Under the pieces are notes generated by a model. It ran no database searches. It had not been told where the DNA came from and saw only the letters and a program-made list of their open reading frames with translations. From Hyphomonas oceanitis SCH89 (GTDB lineage: Bacteria; Pseudomonadota; Alphaproteobacteria; Caulobacterales; Hyphomonadaceae): 64,000 nt of DNA. A program made the position numbers and the translations under genes. The DNA lies in assembly GCF_000685295.1 (NCBI RefSeq), contig NZ_ARYL01000001.1, forward strand, positions 62,001-126,000, read 5' to 3'. Numbering within the stretch: the stretch's first letter is position 1; each line of letters opens with the position of its first letter. Shown piece after piece: positions 17,453 to 27,373 of the stretch.

Positions 17453-18831
17453 TGATCAAGGGCCTCATACACGAGGTCGCCGGATTCCTTTCGAAAGGCA
17501 TTGTCCATGCTGCCCGCCGGGAAGACCTGGACCATGCCGATGAAGAACAGGTCATTGACCGGATCGATCCAGAACCAGGTGCCCGCCGCACCGCCCCAGT
17601 AATAGGTTCCGGTGGGCATCAAAGTGCCCGTAGGAGCCGGATCCACCAGAACCCCAAAGTCCAGTCCAAAGCCGTGACCAGCGCGTTCTGGGTTGACGCT
17701 GTTGCCGTCGGAGAAGAGGTGGAAGGTTTCCGGCAGTACATTGGTGCGCATCAACGTGACTGTCTCAGGTTTCAAAATGCGGGTGCCGTTGAGTTCGCCG
17801 CCATCCACCAGCATCTGGCAGAAACGGGCATAATCGGCGAGCGTGGAGACGAGTCCGTGTCCCCCCGCCTCCATGCCAAATGCGCCTTCGCGATAGGCAA
17901 AACCCGGATCATCCAGTGGCACCAGATCGCCGTTTTCAGGATTGTGTGTGAAGACGTCCGAAAACCTGTCGCGCTTGGACTCTGGTACGAAAAACGCCGT
18001 ATCCGTCATACCAAGCGGGGTGAAGATCGTGTCCTGCAGATATTCGCCGAACGGCTTGCCGGAAATCTTCTGGACGATGTAGCCCTGGATATCGACGGCA
18101 GTGCTGTAGGACCAGTCGCTGCCCGGCTGGAACATCAGCGGAATGCCGGCAACTTTGGAGATGTACGTGTCGAGATCCGGCGAGGCGAGCACGCCCTGTT
18201 TGCGGAAAGCCGTGTTGACCGGGTCGTCACCACCAAGCCCATAGCCGAAGCCGGCGGTATGACTCATCAGCTCCCGCATGGTCGGCACGTGATCCATGTC
18301 TTCGACAATCATATTGCCGTCTGCATCCACCCCATTCAGCACTTTGAGGTCGGCAAACTCTGGCACGAATTTCGTGATCGGGTCATCGAGACTGAAAGCG
18401 CCCTGCTCGTAGAGCGTCATCAGGGCGACGCCGGTGATCGGCTTGGACATGGAATAGATACGGAAGATCGTATCTTCCTTGATAGGCGTCTGATCGGCTG
18501 CGCGCATTATTCCGTGCTCATAATAGTGGGCCACATGCCCATCCTTCACGAGCAGGGTCGAAATGCCTTTGACCGCGCCGTCATCCACAGCTGCCGCCAT
18601 GGCCGTGTCCAGTGCAGCAAGGCCCGCCGACGTAAAGCCCTTTCCGGAGGCAGAAGCTTCCAGCGCGTCAAATGTCTTGTCGGCAGGCGCCGGGGCCGGT
18701 TCCGCGGCAGCTTGTGGGGCCAGCGCGACCTGTTCTGGCGGAGCCCCGGCTGGCCCTGCGGCGCACGCCGCTGCACCCACAATGAGCAAACTGGCGGCAA
18801 GCCCTTTCAGATAGTGAGCAGGTTGTCTCAT
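17449..18831 (-). CDS. Lipoprotein serine hydrolase of the class C beta-lactamase/esterase family
   Basis: A 460-residue secreted enzyme. The lipoprotein signal sequence has the lipobox VGAAAC at about residue 23. An Ala/Pro-rich linker comes next, then the penicillin-binding fold with catalytic SxxK (SMSK in RIYSMSKPITGVAL) and the YST motif in WSYSTAVD. Such proteins are usually esterases or peptidases rather than true beta-lactamases. Start at 18831 has AAGGGGAG upstream; an ORF extension to 18915 lacks a ribosome site and would bury the signal peptide. First gene of a three-gene overlapping unit. Confidence 0.9.
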   Translation of the reverse strand: MRQPAHYLKGLAASLLIVGAAACAAGPAGAPPEQVALAPQAAAEPAPAPADKTFDALEASASGKGFTSAGLAALDTAMAAAVDDGAVKGISTLLVKDGHVAHYYEHGIMRAADQTPIKEDTIFRIYSMSKPITGVALMTLYEQGAFSLDDPITKFVPEFADLKVLNGVDADGNMIVEDMDHVPTMRELMSHTAGFGYGLGGDDPVNTAFRKQGVLASPDLDTYISKVAGIPLMFQPGSDWSYSTAVDIQGYIVQKISGKPFGEYLQDTIFTPLGMTDTAFFVPESKRDRFSDVFTHNPENGDLVPLDDPGFAYREGAFGMEAGGHGLVSTLADYARFCQMLVDGGELNGTRILKPETVTLMRTNVLPETFHLFSDGNSVNPERAGHGFGLDFGVLVDPAPTGTLMPTGTYYWGGAAGTWFWIDPVNDLFFIGMVQVFPAGSMDNAFRKESGDLVYEALDQ

Positions 18832-18997
18832 AGCGTTCGGCTCCCCTTGTTGATTTTGCGGGAGGATAGCTTCCATCCCCGGCAAAGCAACAAGGAACCC
18901 AAGGACAAGCGCCATGGCTGAGGACGGGGCCGGAACATCGTCCCACGCGGCGCATTCCCTTTACTGAACCCTGAAATCGCAAAGCAAGGAGCTCCCC

Positions 18998-19438
18998 ATG
19001 AAACGTCATGCAACAGCCATCTGGAAAGGCACTCTCAAGGAGGGCACCGGGACACTCGATACGCAAAGCGGCGCCCTCCAGAACCACGGCTATTCTTTCA
19101 AGGCCCGTTTCGAGGATGAGAGCGGCAAGTCCGGCACCAATCCGGAAGAATTGCTCGCGGCTGCCCATGCGGGCTGTTTTGCCATGCAGCTCTCCGCCAT
19201 GCTGGCCGATAACGGTACGCCGGCCGACAAGCTAGATGCCAAGGCTGTCGTAACCGTTGAACCAAAGGACGGCGGCGGCTTCAAGGTCACCAGCAGCGCC
19301 CTCACGCTCGTCGGCAAGGTTCCCGGCGCAAGTGAGGCGGATTTCCAGTCAATCGCGACAAAGGCCAAGGAAAGCTGCCCACTATCCGTAGCGTTGGGCG
19401 CCATCGACATCAGTCTGGATGCCAGTCTGGAAGCCTGA
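18998..19438 (+). CDS. OsmC/Ohr-family peroxiredoxin-like protein
   Basis: A 146-residue OsmC-family thiol peroxidase that reduces organic hydroperoxides. The two conserved cysteines are visible: AHAGCFAMQLS near residue 56 and KESCPLSVAL near residue 127. GLNPEELLAAAHA-like phrasing (NPEELLAAAHAG) and length are typical of the OsmC subgroup. A strong AAGGAG site precedes the ATG. Monocistronic, with map starting 74 bases downstream. Confidence 0.92.
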   Translation: MKRHATAIWKGTLKEGTGTLDTQSGALQNHGYSFKARFEDESGKSGTNPEELLAAAHAGCFAMQLSAMLADNGTPADKLDAKAVVTVEPKDGGGFKVTSSALTLVGKVPGASEADFQSIATKAKESCPLSVALGAIDISLDASLEA

Positions 19439-19512
19439 TTTCACAGGGAGCGGGGTAGAAATTTCCCGCAATCGCTGCCACATTGGCCGCCATAGACTGG
19501 AAAGCCACTTTG

Positions 19513-20334
19513 ATGAACGATTCAACCGCCCTTCTCCCCATGCGCACTGGCGAAATCCGTATCCATGATGCGGAGGGCTTTGAGGGCATGCGCAGGGCTG
19601 GACAGCTCACTGCCGAATGCCTCGACATGCTTGTAGGCGAAGTGAAGCCTGGCGTAACGACACAGTATCTGGACGATCTGGTTCGCGATTTCGTGCTCGA
19701 CCATGGCGCCCAGTCCGCCACGATCGGCTATCGCGGCTATCGCCACGCATCCTGCATCTCGCTGAACCACGTCATCTGCCATGGCATTCCGGGCCCCAAG
19801 CCCCTCAAGGAAGGCGATATCGCCAATATCGATGTCACCTGTATCCTAGATGGCTGGCACGGTGACCATTCGCGCATGTATGGCGTGGGCGAAGTGAAGC
19901 GGAAGGCCGAGCGCCTGATGGATGTCACCTATGAAGCCATGATGGCCGGCATCAATGCTGTGAAGCCCGGCGCCCGTTTCGGCGATATTGGCGGCGCAAT
20001 TTCCGAGATTGCCCGTTTGAACCGCCTTTCCGTCGTTGAAGACTTTTGTGGCCACGGCGTTGGTCGACTGTTCCATGACGAGCCAAATGTCGTGCACTCA
20101 TCTGACTATGGCACCGGCCCGGAACTGCGCCCCGGCATGTTTTTCACTATTGAGCCAATGCTGAACATTGGCCGCAAGGACGCGGCCATTCTGCCTGACG
20201 GCTGGACGGCCGTAACGCGTGACCGTCAACTTTCAGCCCAGTTCGAACACTCGGTTGGCGTTACCGAAACCGGCGTCGAAATCTTCACCAAGTCGCCAAA
20301 GGGCTTCGATACGCCCCACACTGTCAAGCCATAG
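19513..20334 (+). CDS. map: Type I methionine aminopeptidase
   Basis: A 273-residue metalloprotease removing the N-terminal Met from nascent proteins. Family features are IRIHDAEGFEGMRRAGQ, the His in NHVICHGIP, metal ligands in IANIDVTCILDGWHGDHSRM, GHGVGRLFHDEP, TIEPMLN and the final Glu region QFEHSVGVTETG. The ATG at 19513 is preferred; a TTG at 19483 is in frame but without clear support. The conserved pairing with radC downstream (3-base gap) suggests co-transcription. Confidence 0.95.
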   Translation: MNDSTALLPMRTGEIRIHDAEGFEGMRRAGQLTAECLDMLVGEVKPGVTTQYLDDLVRDFVLDHGAQSATIGYRGYRHASCISLNHVICHGIPGPKPLKEGDIANIDVTCILDGWHGDHSRMYGVGEVKRKAERLMDVTYEAMMAGINAVKPGARFGDIGGAISEIARLNRLSVVEDFCGHGVGRLFHDEPNVVHSSDYGTGPELRPGMFFTIEPMLNIGRKDAAILPDGWTAVTRDRQLSAQFEHSVGVTETGVEIFTKSPKGFDTPHTVKP

Positions 20335-20337
20335 GCC

Positions 20338-21042
20338 ATGCCGGGGGGCACAGACGGCCAGCCAGACGCAAAGCCGCATTGGCAAGGCCATCGCGAGCGG
20401 TTGCGCAGCAAGCTGCTGAAGCGCGGTGCCAGCGCCCTCGAAGACTATGAAGTGCTTGAGGTCATGCTGATGGCTTTCATTCCTCGCAAAGACGTCAAAC
20501 CCATCGCCAAAGGCCTGATGGCCCGTTTCGGCAGCCTCTCAGGCATTCTCGCCGCGCCCGGCGCTGATCTGGTGAAAGTGGACGGCATAGGCGAGTCCGT
20601 CGCCGCCTACATCAAGGCCATCGCCGAACTGCAATCGCGCGCCTCCCGCGAAGAAATACGTAAACGCCCCGCGATTTCGTCGTGGAGCGCCCTGATCGAC
20701 TATGTTCGCACTGAACTCCAGCACGAGAAGCGTGAACAGTTCCGCGTGCTCTTCCTTGACCGCAAGAACCAGCTGATCGCCGACGAGGTGATGGGGCACG
20801 GAACGGTCGACCATGCCCCCGTCTACCCCCGCGAAATCGCCCGCCGCGCCCTCGAACTGCAAGCCTCAAGCCTCATCCTGGTCCATAACCACCCCTCAGG
20901 CGATACGACGCCGTCGCGGGCTGACATCGACATGACACGCGAAATCATCGACGTCCTCGACCCGTTCGACATCACCGTTCACGACCATCTCATCGCTGGC
21001 ACAAGCGGCGTCACCAGCTTCCGCTCATCGGGCCTGATCTGA
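20338..21042 (+). CDS. radC: RadC-like JAB/MPN domain protein
   Basis: A 234-residue RadC family protein. An N-terminal helix-hairpin-helix-like region (residues about 20-95, KVDGIGESVAAYIKA) is followed by the JAMM/MPN+ metal motif HNHPSGDTTPSRADID and an upstream Glu in the core. The family's role is unsettled despite its DNA-repair name. Its gene follows map by 3 bases, so the two are probably cotranscribed. No sign of a mobile-element context, where many RadC copies occur. Confidence 0.92.
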   Translation: MPGGTDGQPDAKPHWQGHRERLRSKLLKRGASALEDYEVLEVMLMAFIPRKDVKPIAKGLMARFGSLSGILAAPGADLVKVDGIGESVAAYIKAIAELQSRASREEIRKRPAISSWSALIDYVRTELQHEKREQFRVLFLDRKNQLIADEVMGHGTVDHAPVYPREIARRALELQASSLILVHNHPSGDTTPSRADIDMTREIIDVLDPFDITVHDHLIAGTSGVTSFRSSGLI

Positions 21043-21151
21043 GACTGACGCCGCGATAATGCTTGCAGATGATCGGCAGGCGGTTACCGTGAGCGAAAAT
21101 AGACAAGCGCCGTCAGATGCGCGGGAATCATTACAGGGAGGCTGACAGCGC

Positions 21152-22639
21152 ATGAGCGACACAACCGCGTCGAACGGACAGATTACGGGCTTTGGGACCA
21201 AGGGTTACCGTTCATATGTCCTGATCGCACTGATGCTGATCTATACGCTGAATTTCATCGACCGGACGCTCATTTCGGTCGTCGCACAGCCGATCATCAA
21301 CACGTTCAGCCTGAATGATACCCAGTGGGGCCTGCTCTCCGGGCCGCCATTCGCCCTTTTCTACGCTTTGATGGGTATTCCTATCGCGATGTGGGCCGAC
21401 CGCAGCAACCGCGTCATGGTGATTGCTGTTTGCGTGATCGTCTGGTCAATCATGACGGCGCTCTGCGGCATGGCGACGGGCTTTCTGTGGCTGCTCCTGT
21501 TCCGCGTCGGCGTGGCCGTTGGCGAAGCCGGCTGCACACCGCCCGCCAACTCAATCATCACCGATTATTATCCGCCAAAAAGCCGCGCCAATGCCATCGG
21601 TATCTACTCGATGGGTGTGACCCTCGGCGGCGTTCTGGCGCAGCTGTTCGGCGGCACGATTGCCTCGATCAAAGGCGCGGACTTCGGCGCCTGGATCAAT
21701 TCAATCGGTCTCGGCTTCATGTTTTCCGGCATGGACTGGACCACAGTTGAAGGCTGGCGAATCGCCTTTGTCGTGATCGGCGCGCCCGGCGCCATCATTG
21801 CCCTCATCCTCTGGCTTACCATCAAGGAACCGCCGCGCGGTTATTCCGATCCACCGGATGCAGACCCCCTCCGTAAGGCCCCCTTCTTCGAGGCGTTCCA
21901 GGAATTCGGCGTGAAGCCAACATTCTGGTGGCTCGCGCTTGGCGCAGCGCTGGTTGCGTTCGTTGGCTATGGCCTGATCAGCTTCCAGGCACCGTTCCTG
22001 CAGCGCGTGCATGGCATTGGTGTTCGCGAAGCCGCCGTCATGTATGGCGCACCGCTGGCAGCCTTCGCTGCGTTCGGCACCTTCATCGGCGGTCTCCTGT
22101 CGGAGAAGCTCAGCGGCCGCTATCCTGCCGTTGTGGCCTGGTTGCCAGCCGTGGGTTTGCTCATCGCCGTACCGGCCTATATCGCCGCCTTCTTCAGCCC
22201 CACACTCAGCATGGCGTTCGCGCTCTGGGCCATCGCTGCGATTGGACATTATGCCTATCTCGGCGCGCAATATTCAGTTGGCACAGGCATTGTGAGCCCG
22301 CGTTCGCGCGCCACGACCATTGCCGTCCTGCTCCTCATCATCAGCCTGATCGGTAACGGCATCGGCCCGCTCTTCGTTGGCGCAATGAGCGACTTCTTCA
22401 TGGCGCGCGAGATTGGCCTGTCCGGCTACGGCGACCTGGCAGCAACGTTCGATCCCAAGATGTGCGGCGCCAAGGTCCTCGAACTTGGTGAGGCTGGCCC
22501 TGCGCTCTGCGCCGCTTATGGCGACGGCCTTCGCCAGTCCATGGCGGCAACCGTGCTCGTCTTTATTCTTGCCGCAGGCTGCTATTACATGTCCAGCCGG
22601 ACTTATCTGCGCGACCGCTACAATCCGGACGCCCTTTGA
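21152..22639 (+). CDS. MFS transporter (first of a tandem pair)
   Basis: A 495-residue major facilitator with 12 predicted helices. TM1 carries the LMLIYTLNFIDRTLISVVAQPI signature of spinster/anion-cation-symporter-like MFS proteins, GEAGCTPPANS lies in TM4-5, and there is a Cys-containing periplasmic loop near the C terminus (MCGAKVLELGEAGPALC). GGGAGG ribosome site. The next gene is a clear paralogue. Substrate unknown; relatives in alphaproteobacteria often sit near aromatic or lipid-degradation genes, which are not seen here. Confidence 0.88.
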   Translation: MSDTTASNGQITGFGTKGYRSYVLIALMLIYTLNFIDRTLISVVAQPIINTFSLNDTQWGLLSGPPFALFYALMGIPIAMWADRSNRVMVIAVCVIVWSIMTALCGMATGFLWLLLFRVGVAVGEAGCTPPANSIITDYYPPKSRANAIGIYSMGVTLGGVLAQLFGGTIASIKGADFGAWINSIGLGFMFSGMDWTTVEGWRIAFVVIGAPGAIIALILWLTIKEPPRGYSDPPDADPLRKAPFFEAFQEFGVKPTFWWLALGAALVAFVGYGLISFQAPFLQRVHGIGVREAAVMYGAPLAAFAAFGTFIGGLLSEKLSGRYPAVVAWLPAVGLLIAVPAYIAAFFSPTLSMAFALWAIAAIGHYAYLGAQYSVGTGIVSPRSRATTIAVLLLIISLIGNGIGPLFVGAMSDFFMAREIGLSGYGDLAATFDPKMCGAKVLELGEAGPALCAAYGDGLRQSMAATVLVFILAAGCYYMSSRTYLRDRYNPDAL

Positions 22640-22696
22640 GCATTATGGCTACCCGCCAAAAACCAACTGTCCTGCACTGACTGACTGGAGACGCCA

Positions 22697-24175
22697 ATGA
22701 CCGACGCCGCCACAGCCCGCCCGGGCCATGAAACCGGGTATCGCACGCCGACCTATCGAGCGTTCGTGCTGTCATCACTCCTCATCGTTTACATCTTCAA
22801 CTTCATCGACCGGTCGATCTTTGCGATCCTGACCGAGCCGATCAAGATGAGCCTGAAGCTCGAAGACTGGCATATGGGCCTTCTGGGCGGCTTGGCATTT
22901 GCCATGTTCTACACCACGCTTGGCATCCCGATCGCCCGCCTGGCCGAGCGCAAGAGCCGGATGTTGATCATCCTCGTCTCTCTGACGATGTGGAGCCTGA
23001 TGACCGTGCTCTGCGGCTTTGCGACCAGCTTCATGACGCTGTTCATTTTCCGCCTTCTCGTGGGTGTTGGTGAAGCAGGTTGTACGCCGCCCGCCCAGTC
23101 TGTCATTGCAGACTATTTCAAGCCAACCAGCCGCGCGACCGCCGCGTCGATCTATGCCCTTGGCGTCCCATTGGGCGGTATGCTGGCAGGCCTCTCCGCC
23201 GGGCCGATCAATGATTATATCACCGGCCACAATGTCCATGCGCTGCTCGGTGACTGGGGCTGGACCTGGGCACAGAACCTGATTGCCTGGGAAAATGTCG
23301 AAGGGTGGCGGATCGCCTTCGTGGCCGTCGGCCTGCCGGGCGTGATCTTCGCGGTCATCATTGGGCTGACAGTCAAGGAGCCGCCTCGCGGCTATAGCGA
23401 TCCACCTAACGCGAACAGCAAAAGTACACCGGATGGCTTCATCGTTGCGCTGAAGGGGCTGATGCGCAAACCCACCTATGTCCATGTCGTCACCGGAGCC
23501 GCCATTGCGTCATTCGCGGGCTACGGCATCGCCGCATTCTCAACCTCATTCCTATTGCGCACGCATAATCTGACACTCACTGAGGCAGCGCTGATCTTCT
23601 CGCTCGTGCTTGGCCTGATGGCAGCCATCGGCGTCTTCTTGTCCGGCTTCCTCGCCGACAAGCTGTCGAAGCGTTATCCGACGGCGCTGTCCTGGATGCC
23701 GGCCCTCGGCATGGGCCTGTCCGTGCCGCTCTACTGGATGGGCTATCTCAGCCCATCTGTTGCCATGATGATCCCGCCCCTGATGCTGGCAGCACTGCTT
23801 CATTACTTCTACCTCGGCCCGATGTATGCCGTCTCGGCTGGCGTCGTGGACAGCCGCACCCGCGCAACCGCCGTCGCGATAACCCTGTTCTCGGTCAACC
23901 TGATTGGCATTGGACTCGGCCCGACGCTAGCGGGTGTACTCTCGACCTTCCTGAAATCCATGATGCTGTCTGGCGCCGATCTTGGCCTCTCGATCGAGGC
24001 GTGCAAGGTCGTGTCTGACCTCAGCGCAGACCAAGCTGCGGCCTGTACCAGCGCGAATGCACGCGGCCTGCAATGGACCATCGTGATCTTCGCGACCCTC
24101 TATGGCTGGGCCGCGATCCACTATCTTCTGGCTGGAAAGACGCTGCAGCGTGACATGCTCTCGAAAACTGCTTAA
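22697..24175 (+). CDS. MFS transporter (second of a tandem pair)
   Basis: A 492-residue MFS protein, paralogous to the gene directly upstream. The same TM1 (YIFNFIDRSIFAILTEPI), VGEAGCTPPAQS motif, EPPRGYSDPP cytoplasmic loop and Cys-bearing loop before TM12 are shared. TGGAG site upstream of the ATG. The two genes, separated by 57 bases, probably arose by duplication and may be cotranscribed. thrB follows after 11 bases. Confidence 0.88.
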   Translation: MTDAATARPGHETGYRTPTYRAFVLSSLLIVYIFNFIDRSIFAILTEPIKMSLKLEDWHMGLLGGLAFAMFYTTLGIPIARLAERKSRMLIILVSLTMWSLMTVLCGFATSFMTLFIFRLLVGVGEAGCTPPAQSVIADYFKPTSRATAASIYALGVPLGGMLAGLSAGPINDYITGHNVHALLGDWGWTWAQNLIAWENVEGWRIAFVAVGLPGVIFAVIIGLTVKEPPRGYSDPPNANSKSTPDGFIVALKGLMRKPTYVHVVTGAAIASFAGYGIAAFSTSFLLRTHNLTLTEAALIFSLVLGLMAAIGVFLSGFLADKLSKRYPTALSWMPALGMGLSVPLYWMGYLSPSVAMMIPPLMLAALLHYFYLGPMYAVSAGVVDSRTRATAVAITLFSVNLIGIGLGPTLAGVLSTFLKSMMLSGADLGLSIEACKVVSDLSADQAAACTSANARGLQWTIVIFATLYGWAAIHYLLAGKTLQRDMLSKTA

Positions 24176-24186
24176 GCCAGCCCCCC

Positions 24187-25173
24187 ATGGCTGTTTATAC
24201 TCACGTTTCCGACGAGGCGCTCGCCGCCTTCCTGGCTGAATACGACCTCGGCAGAGCCCTGTCCTTCAAGGGAATTGCCGAAGGCGTAGAGAATTCGAAC
24301 TATTTTCTCGAAACCTCGAAAGGGCGTTTCATCCTCACCTTGTTTGAGAAGCGGGTGAAGGCTGAAGACCTACCCTACTTCATCGGCGTGAAGCAGCACC
24401 TCGCGGCTAAGGGCTATCCCTGCCCCGAACCTATCATGGGCAAGGATGGCAAAGCCCTGCGGACGCTGGAAGGCCGCGACGCGGTCATCATTTCCTTTCT
24501 CGAGGGTCTCTCGCCGCGTCGGCCGAACGTCGTTCAGTGCCGGGGGCTGGGTGAAGGCCTCGCGCGCATGCACCTTGCGCTCGCTGACTTCGGCATAACG
24601 CGTCCGAATGCGCTCGGCCCCGCCTCCTGGCCGCGTCTCTGGGAAGGCCGCGCGGCGAGCGCCGACACCCTGCTGCATGGTCTTGCCGGACGCATCGAGA
24701 CAGATATCGCGGCCATCGCAAAGGCTGATCCCGACAACCTGCCTTTGCCTCGCGGCACGATCCACGCTGACCTCTTCCCGGACAATGCCTTCTTCCTCGG
24801 CGACGATTTCTCCGGCGCCATCGACTTCTATTTTGCCTGCACCGATGCGCTGGCCTACGACCTCGCCGTCTGTCTCAATGCCTGGGCGTTCGAGGATGGC
24901 GCTGCGGGAGAGGCCGCAGGCCTGCAGTTCAATTTCTCGAAGGGCGCCGCCCTGATCGCGGGCTATGAAAGCGTGCGTCCGCTTGAGGATGCCGAACGCG
25001 AAGCCCTCCCTATCCTTGCGCGCGGCGCAGCTCTGCGCTTCTTCCTGACGCGCCTTGTCGACTGGACCGACACGCCCGAAGGCGCCCTCGTAAGGCCCAA
25101 GAATCCCCTCGAATATGCCGGGCGACTGTCCTTTCATCGCAAGGTGACCAGCGCCGCCGGCTATGGTGGATGA
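24187..25173 (+). CDS. thrB: Homoserine kinase (ThrB, aminoglycoside-phosphotransferase fold)
   Basis: A 328-residue kinase phosphorylating homoserine in threonine synthesis, of the APH-fold type common in alpha- and gammaproteobacteria rather than the GHMP type. Features are MAVYTHVSDEALAAFLAEYDLG at the N terminus, the GVENSNYFLET nucleotide loop, the catalytic HADLFPDNAFF loop and the metal-binding IDFYFACTD. No clear ribosome site before the ATG, 11 bases behind the MFS gene. thrB and rnhA are near neighbours in many alphaproteobacteria, and that linkage holds here with one inserted gene. Confidence 0.95.
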   Translation: MAVYTHVSDEALAAFLAEYDLGRALSFKGIAEGVENSNYFLETSKGRFILTLFEKRVKAEDLPYFIGVKQHLAAKGYPCPEPIMGKDGKALRTLEGRDAVIISFLEGLSPRRPNVVQCRGLGEGLARMHLALADFGITRPNALGPASWPRLWEGRAASADTLLHGLAGRIETDIAAIAKADPDNLPLPRGTIHADLFPDNAFFLGDDFSGAIDFYFACTDALAYDLAVCLNAWAFEDGAAGEAAGLQFNFSKGAALIAGYESVRPLEDAEREALPILARGAALRFFLTRLVDWTDTPEGALVRPKNPLEYAGRLSFHRKVTSAAGYGG

Positions 25174-25192
25174 GCTTCGCGAAGGGAGCGCC

Positions 25193-25759
25193 ATGACGAA
25201 CGAAACAGGCATTCCCGCAAGCTCCACTTCTCCAGCCTATGCGGATGGCAGTTTGCACACGCACATCAAGCGCGTGAAACTCGGCCTCTTGCTCAGCGCC
25301 CTTGCCGCCTGTCTTGGCGTCTCGATCATCGGCGGGCTATTGCTGGCGTTTGTCCAAATCCTCCTCGGCCTGTTCAACATCGGCGGCACAGTGCCCTTTG
25401 AAAGCACGTTTACGAGCGGCGTCACGACGGGCCTACAGCTCGCGGCGCTCAATTTCGTCCTGTTCCTCGTGACAGTCCCGGCCGCATGGTTGGCGCTGGG
25501 CCTCTCGATAGGCAGGATGCCGCATCGCCGGATCGCCGCCCGCACGCCCTATATCCGCTGGGCCGCTATCTGGGGCGCAATCCTGGTGGGCGGCACAACC
25601 TTTATCTTCGGGCTTATGGAAAGCATCCCGACAGCTATCGGCGCGCTTGTCTCTGGTGCCAGTGTTGGCGCGCTCGCCGGCGTGGGTTGCGGCTTCCTGT
25701 TCTATGCCATCGTGCGACCAGACGAGCAGCTGCGCGACGTCGACATCAGCGTGTTCTAA
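25193..25759 (+). CDS. Small membrane protein of unknown function
   Basis: 188 residues: a polar N terminus of about 30 residues, then four hydrophobic segments (roughly 32-55, 82-105, 120-140, 145-170) and a short acidic tail. Start at 25193 (MTNETGIPASS) has GGGAG upstream; an earlier ATG at 25163 lies inside thrB and lacks a ribosome site. It sits between thrB and rnhA on the same strand. No recognised domain. Confidence 0.65.
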   Translation: MTNETGIPASSTSPAYADGSLHTHIKRVKLGLLLSALAACLGVSIIGGLLLAFVQILLGLFNIGGTVPFESTFTSGVTTGLQLAALNFVLFLVTVPAAWLALGLSIGRMPHRRIAARTPYIRWAAIWGAILVGGTTFIFGLMESIPTAIGALVSGASVGALAGVGCGFLFYAIVRPDEQLRDVDISVF

Positions 25760-25802
25760 AGCAGGCTTGACGGCTCTCGCGAAGCCCATCACCTGAAACG
25801 TA

Positions 25803-26243
25803 ATGACTGACTTGATCGAAATCTGGACGGATGGCGCCTGCAGCGGCAATCCCGGCCCCGGCGGCTGGGGCGCCCTGCTCATTGCCGGCGAGAATCGCAA
25901 GGAATTGTTCGGCGGCGAAAAGCAGACGACCAATAACCGCATGGAAATGATGGCCGCCATCGAGGCGCTGAATGCGCTGAAGCAACCGTCGAAAGTCACG
26001 CTGCATGTCGACTCCACCTATGTGAAGGACGGCCTGACCAAGTGGATCAAGGGCTGGAAGCGTAATGGCTGGAAAACGGCCTCGAAACAGCCCGTGAAGA
26101 ACCAGGACTTGTGGCAGGCACTCGACGAAGCCTGCCAGCGTCACGACATCACCTGGAAATGGGTCAAAGGCCATGACGGCGACCCAGGCAACGAACGCGC
26201 AGATGAACTCGCTCGCATGGGCACAGCTCAAGCGCGCGGCTAG
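25803..26243 (+). CDS. rnhA: Ribonuclease HI
   Basis: A 146-residue endonuclease that cleaves RNA in RNA:DNA hybrids. All four catalytic acids are visible: Asp in [17 protein letters not shown], Glu in [13 protein letters not shown], Asp in [10 protein letters not shown] and Asp in NERADELA. The basic handle ([11 protein letters not shown]) is present. Full length. Its stop overlaps that of the convergent selU gene by 4 bases. Confidence 0.96.
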   Translation: MTDLIEIWTDGACSGNPGPGGWGALLIAGENRKELFGGEKQTTNNRMEMMAAIEALNALKQPSKVTLHVDSTYVKDGLTKWIKGWKRNGWKTASKQPVKNQDLWQALDEACQRHDITWKWVKGHDGDPGNERADELARMGTAQARG

Positions 26244-27292
26244 GCTTTCGCTATGATCGCCTCAGCAGCCGCGGCAATATCTGCTGGCGACAGCGCGTCC
26301 AGCTCCACGATCTGAACCGGCATATCCTCGCGCCGTTTCCGGCTTCGCGCATAGAGTGGATCATAGTGTTCCAGCATCAGGGCTTCCGCCAGTTGGCGAT
26401 GATCGCCCGCATCCGCCAGCGCCTGCCATTCGGCGATTGTCTCCTTCGAGTGTAGCGGCTTCAGCAGGTCCAGCGAGCGGGCAACGCTGTCGCTGTCACT
26501 CACCGCGTCGCCATAGGCCGACACGAGGAAAGTGCTGCGTGCAGCAGCCGGCACATGGATCTCGACACGCGGCGCCGCCAGCATGCTGTGCCACAGACGT
26601 CGGGGCACACGGCGCAGGCCCACACGCGCCGATTCCGCCTCTACGTAAATCGGCCGTGACAGGTCGAACTGGCGCAGCTGGTCCCAGATAATGGTCTCGA
26701 ACAGGCGCTGGGCTGGCTGGGGCAAATCATCGAAGCCGCCAAAGGCAGAGCCGCGATGATTGGCTATGCCCTCCAGGTCGATCACCTGCCCGCCTTGCTG
26801 GGCAATTTCGCTCAGGATCGCCGTCTTCCCGCTGCCGGTTGGGCCATCGACAAGAATAACGGGCAGCGGCATTTCATCCAGTTCAAGCCCGCCAACGACC
26901 TCTCGCCGCCAGGTCTTGTAGCCGCCCTTCACAAGGCCAACGGGCCAGCCAACCGACGACAGGATCGTCGCCATCGCGTTGGACCGCATGCCGCCCCGCC
27001 AGCAATAGATGAGCGGGCGCCAGCCCTTCGGCATATCGGCCAGTGCGGTATCCAGATGATGCGCGATATTCCGCGCGACGATGGCGCCGCCGATACGGTT
27101 GGCGCGGAATGGGCTTTCCTGCTTGTAGATCGTGCCGACAATGGCGCGCTCGTCATTCGACAGGACAGGCAGGCTGATTGCCCCCGGCAGGTGGTCATCA
27201 GCAAACTCGGCGGGCGAGCGCACGTCGATGATGGCATCGAAGCGGGACAAGGATTCGGGGCCAAGGTCAGTGACGGTTTCAAGGTAAGGCAT
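26240..27292 (-). CDS. selU: tRNA 2-selenouridine synthase
   Basis: A 350-residue SelU/MnmH (YbbB) protein that replaces the sulfur of 2-thiouridine at the wobble position of some tRNAs with selenium via a geranylated intermediate. It has an N-terminal rhodanese domain with catalytic Cys in [10 protein letters not shown] and a C-terminal P-loop domain ([13 protein letters not shown]). ATG at 27292 is used; a GTG three codons earlier (27301) is possible. It is divergent from selD, which supplies the selenophosphate it needs. Confidence 0.93.
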   Translation of the reverse strand: MPYLETVTDLGPESLSRFDAIIDVRSPAEFADDHLPGAISLPVLSNDERAIVGTIYKQESPFRANRIGGAIVARNIAHHLDTALADMPKGWRPLIYCWRGGMRSNAMATILSSVGWPVGLVKGGYKTWRREVVGGLELDEMPLPVILVDGPTGSGKTAILSEIAQQGGQVIDLEGIANHRGSAFGGFDDLPQPAQRLFETIIWDQLRQFDLSRPIYVEAESARVGLRRVPRRLWHSMLAAPRVEIHVPAAARSTFLVSAYGDAVSDSDSVARSLDLLKPLHSKETIAEWQALADAGDHRQLAEALMLEHYDPLYARSRKRREDMPVQIVELDALSPADIAAAAEAIIAKA

Positions 27293-27373
27293 CGTGTTCA
27301 CGCTTAGCAGGTTTTCATTGCCTCGCCAGAGGCCCGCGCGCTAAGCCCATTGGGCAGAGTAGGACTTGAGACC

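Noticed and set aside
17437-18921. A 494-codon plus-strand open frame opposite the serine hydrolase
   Set aside because: Antisense to a complete SxxK hydrolase with signal peptide; no recognisable motif.
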